64,000 bases of DNA from Microbulbifer celer (lineage in GTDB: Bacteria > Pseudomonadota > Gammaproteobacteria > Pseudomonadales > Cellvibrionaceae), in the NCBI RefSeq assembly GCF_020991125.1, contig NZ_CP087715.1:2011501-2075500 (forward strand). The letters are read 5' to 3'. Each line of letters starts with the position of its first letter. Positions within the stretch are counted from its first letter, which is position 1. Positions 23,072 through 30,598 of this stretch are shown piece after piece. The notes under the pieces are model-generated. The model made no database searches. It saw only the letters and a program-made list of their open reading frames with translations, and was not told where the DNA came from. Position numbers and translations under genes: made by a program.

Positions 23072-23734
23072 CTATCGCGGTACAGAAACGGGTTTGTGCA
23101 GGAAAATGACATCCGCCGCAGGAAATTCCAATCTAGCCCCCAGATATTCTGCAAGCCAGTGGAAGGTAGATTCGCTGAAAAAAACGATATGTGTAGGGTC
23201 GCGGATATAGTGCCAGCTGGCGAACCGTTCTTTGCTGAGCACCAGTTTGGTCATCAACGCCAGCACGCCACCGGGGCGTATTGAATCCCACAATCGCTCC
23301 AGCACACTGCGTGGATCCCACAGATGCTCGATCACTTCCGTGCTCACCACAAAGTCATACTGCGCTGAAAAAACGCCCGTATCCGGCTGGTAGAAGTGAT
23401 CGTACAGCGACACTTTACAGCCCTGTTCTTCCAATATTTTTGCCAACAACGGCGCTGGCCCACAACCAAAATCGAGACCTCGTGCCCCATCGGGCAAGAT
23501 TGACACGAGCGGTTGCGCACAACGATTCAGGAACCGACGATAACCGTCATCCTCAAGTGCATTCTCGTGTAGATCGTAATAGTCTTTTTCTTCTGCGGGA
23601 GAGAGAAAATAGGCGGGAGGAACGAATACCAGTGCGCACCGGGCGCACTGGTAATAGCTGCGAAACTTATCGCGGTGATAGAACTGTGCCGCGGATTCGC
23701 GGCACAATGGGCAGTTACTGCCAGGGGCTACCAT
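23072..23734 (-). CDS. Class I SAM methyltransferase with N-terminal Cys4 motif
   Basis: 220 residues. The N-terminus has CPLC (8-11) and CARC (about 30-33), a small zinc-ribbon-like module. A Methyltransf_23-like domain follows, with LDFGCGPAPLLAKILE as SAM-binding motif I, VSTEVIEHLWDP and RPGGVLALMTK. Substrate unknown. Its ATG overlaps the stop of the upstream small heat-shock gene (TGATG), implying translational coupling and thus heat-responsive synthesis. Convergent with the GlxA-type regulator. Confidence 0.8.
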   Translation of the reverse strand: MVAPGSNCPLCRESAAQFYHRDKFRSYYQCARCALVFVPPAYFLSPAEEKDYYDLHENALEDDGYRRFLNRCAQPLVSILPDGARGLDFGCGPAPLLAKILEEQGCKVSLYDHFYQPDTGVFSAQYDFVVSTEVIEHLWDPRSVLERLWDSIRPGGVLALMTKLVLSKERFASWHYIRDPTHIVFFSESTFHWLAEYLGARLEFPAADVIFLHKPVSVPR

Positions 23735-24255
23735 CAGGCAGCATTGGTGGCGACTTTCGGCGCATCAGCGCTGGCAGCGGAGGCCGTCGCGTTACCCGCT
23801 TGTTCGGCACGCGTTTCCGATTGCAGCGCCTTGCCACTGGAGATTTCAATCTTGCGCGGCTTCATTGCCTCGGGGATTTCCCGCACCAGTTGTACGTGCA
23901 ACAGACCATTGGCCAGCGCCGCATCAGTCACACGTACGTGATCGGCAAGCTGGAAGCGTCGCTCAAAGTTGCGCGCTGCGATACCGCGATGCAGAAACTG
24001 TCGTTTACTTTCGTCCGACAGCTTCTTACCGCTGACGGTCAACAGATTTTGCTCAACCTGTATGTCGAGCTCGGATTCTTCAAATCCCGCCACAGCCATG
24101 GAGATGCAATAGCTATCATCCCCTGTGAGTTCAATGTTGTACGGCGGGTAGGCTGGCTGGTTCTGCTCACTGGTGGTCATGGTGTCCAGCAGGCTGGCGA
24201 GACGATCAAAACCAATTGCAGAACGATACAGGGGAGTGAGATCTAAATTACGCAT
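23734..24255 (-). CDS. ibpA: Small heat-shock protein, IbpA/Hsp20 type
   Basis: ATP-independent holdase that binds unfolding proteins. The ATG at 24255 gives 173 residues beginning MRNLDLTPLYRSAIGFDRL, nearly identical to the E. coli IbpA start; an upstream ATG at 24261 overlaps the Shine-Dalgarno and is unlikely. The alpha-crystallin domain covers about 38-130 with SMAVAGFEESELD and the GLLHVQL strand. The C-terminal I-x-I element appears to be KIEI, followed by an Ala/Thr-rich tail of about 30 residues longer than in IbpA. Controlled by a sigma-32-like promoter and a ROSE-like thermometer. Confidence 0.93.
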   Translation of the reverse strand: MRNLDLTPLYRSAIGFDRLASLLDTMTTSEQNQPAYPPYNIELTGDDSYCISMAVAGFEESELDIQVEQNLLTVSGKKLSDESKRQFLHRGIAARNFERRFQLADHVRVTDAALANGLLHVQLVREIPEAMKPRKIEISSGKALQSETRAEQAGNATASAASADAPKVATNAA

Positions 24256-24259
24256 TGTC

Positions 24260-24282
24260 ATATCCTCAATTCAGAGCAATAT
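24260..24282 (-). promoter_or_regulatory. ROSE-like RNA thermometer hairpin over the ibpA Shine-Dalgarno
   Basis: On the minus strand ATATT-G-CTC, loop TGAATT, GAG-GATAT. The arms pair fully with a single bulged G and one U-G pair, and the right arm contains the Shine-Dalgarno GAGGA four to eight bases before the ibpA ATG. The TTGCT core with a bulged G opposite the ribosome-binding site is the hallmark of known ROSE elements upstream of ibpA-type genes. The leader from the predicted start is about 115 nt. Confidence 0.75.
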
Positions 24283-24377
24283 TGATAAAGCCTGTCAAAG
24301 ACCAGGCATGAATGTTTCCCGCTGAGGGAAATCCGGGGAGGCACCTCTGTCGAGCCTGCCTCCCTCACAATCAGAGA

Positions 24378-24402
24378 TAAGGGCCGGCAACATCAATTCA
24401 AG
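24378..24402 (-). promoter_or_regulatory. Sigma-32-like promoter of ibpA
   Basis: On the minus strand CTTGAA (24402-24397, perfect -35), a 13-bp spacer and CCCTTA (24383-24378), continuing as CCCTTATCT. This matches the sigma-32 pattern CTTGAA-N13-CCCCATNT well. It lies in the divergent region shared with thpR. Confidence 0.7.
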
Positions 24403-24445
24403 CCCTGAATGACAAATTTTTTGTTCGACACTGAAAAGATGATCA

Positions 24446-25015
24446 ATGACAAATGACCAGCAAGAACCACTCAGACTTTTTATCGGCATCGAGCCAGACG
24501 CTGCCACCCAGCAGTTTCTCGATGCCACAGTGGCACACTGCAAACGGCTGCCTCTTCCTCGCAAGTTGCGCTGGACCAGCTACAGCAATCGCCACCTGAC
24601 CCTGGCCTTTCTTGGCGACACCCAACCGGACCGCATCCCGGAACTGGAGAGTGGCCTGAGCGATATCGCAGCAGGAACCGCCCCGCTGTGGGCGACCATC
24701 GTCAGCACCCATCCGTTCCCGAAGCAGCGCGCTAAACTCCTGGCCGCAGAACTACTGCCGAACCCAGCGCTGGATGCCCTGCACCGCAAATGCGCACAAT
24801 TGACGTTAAGCATTGGAAAGAAGCCGGAAGCTGCCGGATTCAGGCCACATTTCACCCTTGCCCGCAGCCCCGGAGGCTTTTCCAGAATCGCACCTATGCC
24901 CACAGAGTTTCAGTGTCAGCTGGACAACATTGTGCTCTATCAGAGCGTGATGGCGCCGGGTGGTAGCCAATACCACCCTCTGGTTCGATATTCCCTGTGC
25001 GGTCACAGCGAATGA
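24446..25015 (+). CDS. thpR: RNA 2',3'-cyclic phosphodiesterase
   Basis: 2H-phosphoesterase superfamily enzyme that opens 2',3'-cyclic phosphates at RNA ends (formerly called LigT, 2'-5' RNA ligase). 189 residues. The two family motifs are clear: HLTLAFLG near residue 50 and HFTLAR near residue 135. The physiological substrate is not established even in E. coli. Divergent from ibpA; convergent with the coiled-coil protein gene over a shared terminator. Confidence 0.92.
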   Translation: MTNDQQEPLRLFIGIEPDAATQQFLDATVAHCKRLPLPRKLRWTSYSNRHLTLAFLGDTQPDRIPELESGLSDIAAGTAPLWATIVSTHPFPKQRAKLLAAELLPNPALDALHRKCAQLTLSIGKKPEAAGFRPHFTLARSPGGFSRIAPMPTEFQCQLDNIVLYQSVMAPGGSQYHPLVRYSLCGHSE

Positions 25016-25026
25016 CAGGCACAAAA

Positions 25027-25047
25027 AAGCCCGCGTAACGCGGGCTT
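25027..25047. terminator. Terminator between thpR and the coiled-coil protein gene
   Basis: AAGCCCGCG-TAA-CGCGGGCTT, perfect 9-bp arms. The run of six A on the left becomes a T-run for minus-strand transcripts, so it suits the minus gene best but also ends thpR. Confidence 0.85.
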
Positions 25048-25082
25048 CTCGCAATACACACGGGCTTTGCAGTGATCCCGCG

Positions 25083-26135
25083 TTACTGGTCCAGATGGGA
25101 AAGGACATATTCCGGATACATCACCAGCCGCGGCCGGGAAAGGCGTCTTGCATCCAGAATGAACACATAGCGCTCTCCCTCGTCATCCCAGGGAATGGTG
25201 CGACGGAATTTCCAGCTGTTGATTTTGTACGTCTGGCGCCCGCCGCTGACCGGTGCAATCAATCGATACTGATTATCACCCAGGAACTCGAATTCCTTGG
25301 TCATGGTGCCAGAATCGGTTCTTGTAGTCAGCGTCAGATGGCGGAACGTGTGCTTGCCGGTATCATCGCCTTCCAGCTCCGCCAGTAGCTTCTGCAAGCG
25401 CTCCCTTTCCCCCAGCACATAGTCCAGCATATCCGGGTCAATCTCCCGTTTCTCGACCACCTCTTCCGTCGCTTCTTCGGGTGCTTCCACGGGCTCCAGA
25501 GCAGCCACCGTGGGCGCCGGCATGTCGGGCTTGCCCACAGGCGCGGGAGCTTTAATAGCCACCGCAGGCTCAGTGGATTTAACGTTGCCCGCTGCCACCG
25601 CGGCTTTTTTACCTGGGCCTGCCTCCACCAGCATGGCACTCACCAGCTTCTCCACCAGAGCCTGCTGGGCATCCAACCGCTCCCGGTTGCCCGCGACGGC
25701 CGCCTTGGATTTGTCCAGGCTGGCCTGCAGCTCGTCGTGGGTGGACTGGATGATCTCAACCCGCCGCACACGACTGTCTACACCGCGCTCTGCCATATTG
25801 AACCCATGGCGCGCCTTGTGTAGTGCTCTTTCGGTATCTGAGCTCGGTGCCGCTTTGTGTTCGCGCTCAGCCGTCATCAGCTCGCGGCGGCTCTGCTCGA
25901 GCTTCGCGCGCGCCTCACTCAGGGATTCCTCCGCCCGCTTCAGCTTGTAGTCATAGGCGAGCACCTCATTTTCCGCATCTTCCAGATCCACCAACCGGTT
26001 TTCAAGACTCTGCTCCATCCGGGCCAGTTTGCTCTGTTCCGCAGACAACGAAGACGCGCTCTGAGCCAGAGCATTCCCCGCAAAAATCCCCAACAAGCCC
26101 GCCAGCAATAGCGAGCAGCTACGGTTTACCGCCAT
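25083..26135 (-). CDS. Periplasmic coiled-coil protein of unknown function
   Basis: I do not recognise a named family. 350 residues from the ATG at 26135 (a TTG two codons upstream is the other option). A Sec signal peptide ends near ALAQS at residue 24-25. A long heptad-rich helix (about 30-165, Glu/Lys/Arg/Leu rich) follows, then a Pro/Ala/Val linker (about 180-225), and a C-terminal beta-rich region (about 255-350) with HTFRHLTLTTRTDSG and FEFLGDNQYRL. The layout suggests an envelope protein spanning some distance; no catalytic motif is seen. Single gene, terminated at 25027-25047. Confidence 0.75.
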   Translation of the reverse strand: MAVNRSCSLLLAGLLGIFAGNALAQSASSLSAEQSKLARMEQSLENRLVDLEDAENEVLAYDYKLKRAEESLSEARAKLEQSRRELMTAEREHKAAPSSDTERALHKARHGFNMAERGVDSRVRRVEIIQSTHDELQASLDKSKAAVAGNRERLDAQQALVEKLVSAMLVEAGPGKKAAVAAGNVKSTEPAVAIKAPAPVGKPDMPAPTVAALEPVEAPEEATEEVVEKREIDPDMLDYVLGERERLQKLLAELEGDDTGKHTFRHLTLTTRTDSGTMTKEFEFLGDNQYRLIAPVSGGRQTYKINSWKFRRTIPWDDEGERYVFILDARRLSRPRLVMYPEYVLSHLDQ

Positions 26136-26651
26136 AGTCAAATATCCATCATTTGCTTTTTTACATCGAAAGGAGTTGTCGCGCGTACTGCAGGTACTAC
26201 GGATTTCACATGGAGCCCGAACGAAATCTCCGCAAATCGGCCCCTCCGGCGCGCATTAGCACAATTTACCCTAGAGACGTATACGCAGCAATGACCATGC
26301 CAACCACTCTGGATTCGATTGAGTGATTTATACCCCATTTTGAAGCATTCACAGGCGCCAGGAAAAGTTCCCCTGGCGCCAACATATTTTTATGACAATT
26401 TATACAGATTGCCGCTTGATTTTTTTTGGGGAAATCGCATTATGGGTTACAGGGAGTTACTCCTGAAATGACTGAAAAACCGGCCCGGGCGCAAAACAAC
26501 CTATAGCGCTGCAGTGGCAGCAAACCAGTATGCGACCTCTGGCGAACCGGCTCTCAGTCTGATCAGATCTCCCCCAAGGGCGCCCTACCTTACTTCAGCA
26601 AACCGCACATTGCGGCCTGCATGGACCCGTTATAACCGGAGGTATGTGCCC
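26136..26651. other. 516-bp divergent intergenic region upstream of the HPF-like gene
   Basis: No gene supported. It holds a strong hairpin (26354-26380) and a weak promoter-like pair TTGATT (26416-26421) and CATTAT (26438-26443) with a 16-bp spacer, which would give the HPF-like gene a leader of about 200 nt containing a small CAGGGAGT/ACTCCTG hairpin near 26450. An in-frame extension of the HPF-like gene to 26514 is possible but lacks family similarity. Confidence 0.4.
26354..26380. terminator. Terminator-like hairpin with no obvious upstream gene
   Basis: GGCGCCAGG-(9 nt)-CCTGGCGCC followed on the plus strand by AACATATTTTTA. Perfect 9-bp arms. No reading frame ends here, so it may end a small RNA or a divergent read-through transcript. 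Confidence 0.5.
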
Positions 26652-27023
26652 ATGAAATCTGCGCCTTACGATAACATTGTGTTCCGCGACATCGATAAAT
26701 CAGCCGCCCTGGCGAACACCGTCTCCAGAAAGCTCGACAAGCTGGAACGTTATTGTGGCGACATCATACGAAGCCGTGTGGTCCTCGAAGCCCCTCACCA
26801 ACACAAGCACAAAGGCAAGCAATACAAAGCCTCAGTAGAGCTGGCCCTGAGCGGTAACCCCGTTACCATCACCAACGAAAGTGATTCCATTCATCGCGCT
26901 GTGAACGCCGCATTCAGCTCGGCTGAGCGCTGTCTCAAAGAGCGCGGAGAAAGGCGCAAGACCCGTCGCCACCAGATGCCTGCCATCAGCCGGATGCCGG
27001 AAGAAGAGGTTGAGGTAGAGTGA
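26652..27023 (+). CDS. HPF/RaiA-family ribosome-associated protein
   Basis: Probable ribosome hibernation or stress factor of the S30AE family; such proteins bind the decoding region of the 30S subunit. The ATG at 26652 is chosen because GGAGGT lies nine bases upstream; it gives 123 residues. The N-terminal 100 residues follow the HPF pattern (LDKLERYCGDIIRSRVVLE, then a KASVELALSG strand and the HRAVNAAFSSAERCL helix). The tail is basic (ERGERRKTRRHQ) and then acidic. Divergent from the canonical HPF in sequence, so the exact role is an inference. Confidence 0.75.
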   Translation: MKSAPYDNIVFRDIDKSAALANTVSRKLDKLERYCGDIIRSRVVLEAPHQHKHKGKQYKASVELALSGNPVTITNESDSIHRAVNAAFSSAERCLKERGERRKTRRHQMPAISRMPEEEVEVE

Positions 27024-27069
27024 GGCAGGTGTCAGCACCCCGCTGACAGGCAATCAGAAAACCCCACAA

Positions 27070-27097
27070 AAAGGGCGATGCCGCGGCATCGCCCTTT
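27070..27097. terminator. Terminator between the HPF-like gene and gor
   Basis: Perfect palindrome AAAGGGCGATGCCG/CGGCATCGCCCTTT (14-bp arms), with extra A upstream giving a longer T-run for minus-strand transcripts. The two genes converge here. Confidence 0.85.
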
Positions 27098-27148
27098 GTC
27101 ATTGGCCGGCCCCATCCAGCTGCGACGCTACAGCGAAACAGCGGTTGC

Positions 27149-27204
27149 GTCAGCCGTCAGCCGTCAGCCGTCAGCCGTCAGCCGTCAGCCGTCAGCCGTC
27201 AGCC
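27149..27204. repeat. Eight perfect tandem copies of a 7-bp unit (GTCAGCC)
   Basis: Eight uninterrupted GTCAGCC units fill 27149-27204. The gor stop codon (27201-27199) lies in the last unit, so the array begins at the very end of gor and extends into its 3' untranslated region. Perfect identity suggests slippage-prone, recently expanded DNA. Confidence 0.97.
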
Positions 27205-28557
27205 AGATGGTGAGCGCATGGTGACAAACTCTTCTGCCGCCGTCGGATGAATACCGATGGTCTGATCGAACACCGCTTTGGTTGCCCCGGCTTTTATCGC
27301 GATTGCGATACCCTGAATAATCTCACCGGCTTCCGGTCCCACCATATGGGCACCCACCACCTTGTCATTGCTGCCATTTACAATCAGCTTCATCAGAGTA
27401 CGCTCATCCCGACCACCGATCGTGTGTCGCATGGCACGAAAGTCTGCTTTATAGATGACAACGGGGATACCCGCCTGGCGCGCCTCTTCTTCAGTCAATC
27501 CGACGGTACCGATATTCGGCTGGCAGAACACTGCAGTGGGAATATTATTGTAATCAATTTCCGCTGTTTTCCCGGTCTGCCAGTGCTTGACCAGGGCCAT
27601 CGCCTCAGCCAGCGCCACTGGCGTAAGTTCTGGACCACCGGTCACATCACCCAATGCAAAGATTGACTGCACACTGCTGCGAAAATTGTCATCGACACCG
27701 ATAGTACCGTCCTTGTGCAGTACCACACCCAGCTTTTCCAACCCCAGGCCGCGAGTGTTGGCGCGACGACCGGTGGCGTACAACACCAAGTCCACTTCCC
27801 GGGTGCCCCCCTCTTCACTGTGTACCAGCAGACTGCCATCCGGCTGCTTTTCAATTGCGGACACCTGATGATTGAAATGCAGGTTGATCTGCTTCTTGAT
27901 CATTTCATCCCTGGTAAACGTTCGCACCTCTCGATCGAAGCCGCGCAGGAAGAGGTCTTTTCGATAGGAGAGGTGCGTCTCGGCACCAAGCCCCGCGAAA
28001 ATTCCGGCAAATTCCACTGCGATATAACCACCACCCACCACCATGACGCGCTTCGGGAATTCCTGCAGGGAAAACACTTCATTGGAGGTAATGGCAAATT
28101 CACTCCCCGGGAATTCAGGCACATAAGGCCAGCCTCCGGTGGCAATCAATATACGTTCCGCACTATAGATCTGATCGCCTACTTTCACCTTCTGGCGATC
28201 TTCCACGGTCGCGCGCCCATCAATCACCGTAACACCGGCACTGGTCAGCAGGTTGCGGTAGATACCATTCAGGCGGGTGATTTCCCGTGCATTATTGTCA
28301 CGCAGCGTCGGCCAATCGAATCCGGCAACCTCCTGACCCAGCCATCCAAAACCGCGCGCATCCTCAAATGCCTCCCGGTACTCACTGGCATAAACGAACA
28401 GTTTCTTTGGCACGCAACCAACGTTGACACAGGTACCACCCATGTAGCGATCCTCTGCCACTGCTACGCGCATTCCAGACGCGGCCGCCATGCGCGACGC
28501 CCGTACTCCGCCAGAACCGGCACCGATCACAAACAGGTCAAAATCAAACTCTGACAA
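27199..28557 (-). CDS. gor: Glutathione-disulfide reductase
   Basis: FAD flavoprotein that reduces glutathione disulfide with NADPH. 452 residues. FAD-binding GAGSGG is at 12-17, redox-active C43 and C48 in [14 protein letters not shown]-binding [12 protein letters not shown] near 175, and the catalytic-base His in GIHPTAAEE near the C-terminus. The start appears to be TTG at 28557, preceded by GGAG at good spacing; the next Met is inside the FAD-binding fold. The last residues (RSPSG) and stop fall at the edge of the heptamer array. Confidence 0.95.
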   Translation of the reverse strand: MSEFDFDLFVIGAGSGGVRASRMAAASGMRVAVAEDRYMGGTCVNVGCVPKKLFVYASEYREAFEDARGFGWLGQEVAGFDWPTLRDNNAREITRLNGIYRNLLTSAGVTVIDGRATVEDRQKVKVGDQIYSAERILIATGGWPYVPEFPGSEFAITSNEVFSLQEFPKRVMVVGGGYIAVEFAGIFAGLGAETHLSYRKDLFLRGFDREVRTFTRDEMIKKQINLHFNHQVSAIEKQPDGSLLVHSEEGGTREVDLVLYATGRRANTRGLGLEKLGVVLHKDGTIGVDDNFRSSVQSIFALGDVTGGPELTPVALAEAMALVKHWQTGKTAEIDYNNIPTAVFCQPNIGTVGLTEEEARQAGIPVVIYKADFRAMRHTIGGRDERTLMKLIVNGSNDKVVGAHMVGPEAGEIIQGIAIAIKAGATKAVFDQTIGIHPTAAEEFVTMRSPSG

Positions 28558-28686
28558 GATTTACTCCAATTCAAATTCGTCCGTAGTGTAGGTCTCTCCG
28601 TAGAGAAAAATTCCACATTCCGACACAAAGAAACGCCAACCGGTTCCGCAATTGGCACTAAAGTGACATTTGATACTTAAAAGCCG

Positions 28687-28715
28687 TTGACATAAGAATG
28701 GCGTTTCGTTATTCA
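28687..28715 (+). promoter_or_regulatory. Probable promoter of the small secreted protein gene
   Basis: TTGACA (28687-28692, perfect), a 17-bp spacer and TATTCA (28710-28715). Expected start near 28722, inside the CRP-type site. Confidence 0.5.
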
Positions 28716-28731
28716 TGTGATGTTTATCACA
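28716..28731 (+). promoter_or_regulatory. CRP/Vfr-type binding site
   Basis: TGTGA-TGTTTA-TCACA, the exact TGTGA-N6-TCACA consensus, with AT-rich flanks. It lies between gor and the divergent secreted-protein gene and immediately follows a promoter-like pair, a position that would suggest repression of that promoter. Confidence 0.7.
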
Positions 28732-28773
28732 TTAAAAGCCTGATAGCGAAAACAACAGCAAGGCAACCAAACA

Positions 28774-29316
28774 ATGAAACCCTCAAATACCGTTACAACC
28801 GTCACATTCAAACGCCAATACTTCTCTATTACCGCCATCATTAAATCCATTTTCATGGCGGGCCTATTGGCTATCTCCGGGCTTGCTCAGGCCAACACCC
28901 ATCCGTCTTATCTCACTGACAGTTACTGCGACAGCCTCGTAGAGCAGTTTATCGGCCCAGGCATGCGCAGTCTGGGTAAATACGTCAATGAAGACTTCAA
29001 CCCGGTATACACCGGCAATATTCGCAACACCATCAACTATCTCGATCAGCGTGCGGAGTGGCTGGCGGAATGCAATGGCTATCTGAAAGATACCAGCGAT
29101 ACCTATGTGTTCTACACCGAGAAAAGCACCGAAGAGATTTTCACTGCAATCAAAGCACTTCGCAAAGAACTGCAATTGGTCCGCGAAGGTGTGGAGTTTC
29201 CGGATGAAACCGGTGCTGACAATCCCAAGCCCTTTATCAAAAACCGTTTTGATACACTGGCGCAGCTGGTGGACCAGCACCACACACGCATGCTGATGAA
29301 AAAGCAGTTCCTGTAA
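28774..29316 (+). CDS. Small secreted protein of unknown function
   Basis: Not recognised. 180 residues. An N-terminal hydrophobic stretch (about 22-40) ends in SGLAQANT, fitting a signal peptide with an unusually long n-region; a start inside this region cannot be excluded. The mature part is mostly helical, with two cysteines (in DSYCDSL and AECNGY) that could form a disulfide, and an acidic C-terminal half. Preceded by a strong -35 and a CRP-type site; followed by its own terminator. Confidence 0.75.
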   Translation: MKPSNTVTTVTFKRQYFSITAIIKSIFMAGLLAISGLAQANTHPSYLTDSYCDSLVEQFIGPGMRSLGKYVNEDFNPVYTGNIRNTINYLDQRAEWLAECNGYLKDTSDTYVFYTEKSTEEIFTAIKALRKELQLVREGVEFPDETGADNPKPFIKNRFDTLAQLVDQHHTRMLMKKQFL

Positions 29317-29337
29317 CGTCTGAACCAATCGATGCAT

Positions 29338-29364
29338 ACCGGTGGCATGCCGCCACCGGTTTTA
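29338..29364 (+). terminator. Terminator of the small secreted protein gene
   Basis: ACCGGTGGC-ATGCC-GCCACCGGT then TTTT, about 20 bp after the stop. Confidence 0.85.
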
Positions 29365-29422
29365 CTGCGCTTGCCCTGAATTCAACTGATCAGTGCAACT
29401 TGCTCGCCACCGCTAGTCCCAC

Positions 29423-30598
29423 TCAGTCCTGCTTTTTGCTGTCCGCCTCTTCAGCCGCACTCGGCACCTCAACAGACTCTGCATATGCGCGTTGTGGCGC
29501 GACCGAACTCGCGCCACCTCCGCCCAGCATGCGCTCTTTCAGGCTTGCAGCAATCCGCCTGGTCAACGCGCCGAGACGCGGCCGTTGCTTCTCGGAAAAC
29601 GGGATCGGACGGCAGCTGTTGATGGTCGCCAGACCAATTCTCGCCATAAACAGGCTCGCCCCCATCCCCTGTCCCAGCCGCGCAGAAACCGTTTTTAGCA
29701 TGCTGTCGCCGACCAGCTCCGGCCACAGCTCACTGACGGCGTACTCACTGGCACCGCTGTAGGCAACCAGGTTCAGAATCTTTTTGAACAGGCGCCAGCG
29801 CACGACGACCGAGGGTCGCACACCATAGATCTGGGCGACATCATCAATCATGCGCATCGACTGACGCAGTGCCACCAGAATATCCAGCGTCGCAAACGGG
29901 CTTAGCCCCACCAGAGCGCCGGTGGTCGTGGAATGGCGCACAATCCGGCGCAAGGCTTCCTGATCCAGCGCTTCAAAAAAGTTCAGCTCCAGGTGCTGAA
30001 GTAATTCACTGTTGTCGTAGTAATCAGGGGTTTCATCCAATACCCGCGCCAACAGTGCGCCTTGGGGTTTGCCGGCAAACAGTGCCTGCAGCTGCGTATT
30101 GAGCGGCTCAACCGCATCGGTAGCGCGGCTATCCCGCACCTGCGCCGCGAGGTCCTGGGTTTTCTGCAGCTTCTTCAGCGGTTTACCGGCCCGGAAGTAC
30201 TCCCAGACCGCACTTGCCACGGTGAGTACCAGCGCCCCGATCATAAGGCCCGCCAGTAGCCCCAGACTCCAATGCATGTCCGAAGCCCACAGGAAAAACT
30301 GACGCAACTCCCAGAATACAGCGCCGAACGCCAAAGCCAACGCCGCCAGTAACGCTGGCTTCCACATGCGCAGGCGGAAAGTGGGTAACCGCAGCTCGGA
30401 AAAAGCGATTTTATCGGGCAGGGATTCGCCCGTGGTAATGGATCGAGGTAATTGTTCGGCTTCTTCCGCCAGTGTTTCCACCCGCGTTGAGGCCCGCTCT
30501 GCGCCGCGAAATGCATCGCTCTCTGGCGAGTCCAGGTTTTCAATCCGGGTCCGGCGCCGGGGACGGGAATCCGGTTGGCGGCTGTCTTCTTTTGTCAC
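29423..30598 (-). CDS. ycjF: YcjF-like membrane protein (TIGR01620 type)
   Basis: Inner-membrane protein of unknown function, in E. coli paired with ycjX and induced with the phage-shock genes. The GTG at 30598 overlaps the ycjX stop by four bases (GTGA), giving 391 residues; the frame is open further upstream but inside ycjX. The N-terminal region is polar and Arg/Glu rich. Two membrane helices sit at about 80-100 and 108-130, then a conserved cytoplasmic domain with GLSPFATLDILVALRQSMRM and GMGASLFMARIGLATINSCRPIPF. Confidence 0.88.
   Translation of the reverse strand: MTKEDSRQPDSRPRRRTRIENLDSPESDAFRGAERASTRVETLAEEAEQLPRSITTGESLPDKIAFSELRLPTFRLRMWKPALLAALALAFGAVFWELRQFFLWASDMHWSLGLLAGLMIGALVLTVASAVWEYFRAGKPLKKLQKTQDLAAQVRDSRATDAVEPLNTQLQALFAGKPQGALLARVLDETPDYYDNSELLQHLELNFFEALDQEALRRIVRHSTTTGALVGLSPFATLDILVALRQSMRMIDDVAQIYGVRPSVVVRWRLFKKILNLVAYSGASEYAVSELWPELVGDSMLKTVSARLGQGMGASLFMARIGLATINSCRPIPFSEKQRPRLGALTRRIAASLKERMLGGGGASSVAPQRAYAESVEVPSAAEEADSKKQD

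Noticed and set aside
27149-27204. The heptamer array as a CRISPR or phase-variation switch
   Set aside because: There are no spacers, so it is not CRISPR. The gor stop lies in the first unit on the coding strand, so copy-number change cannot shift the gor frame.
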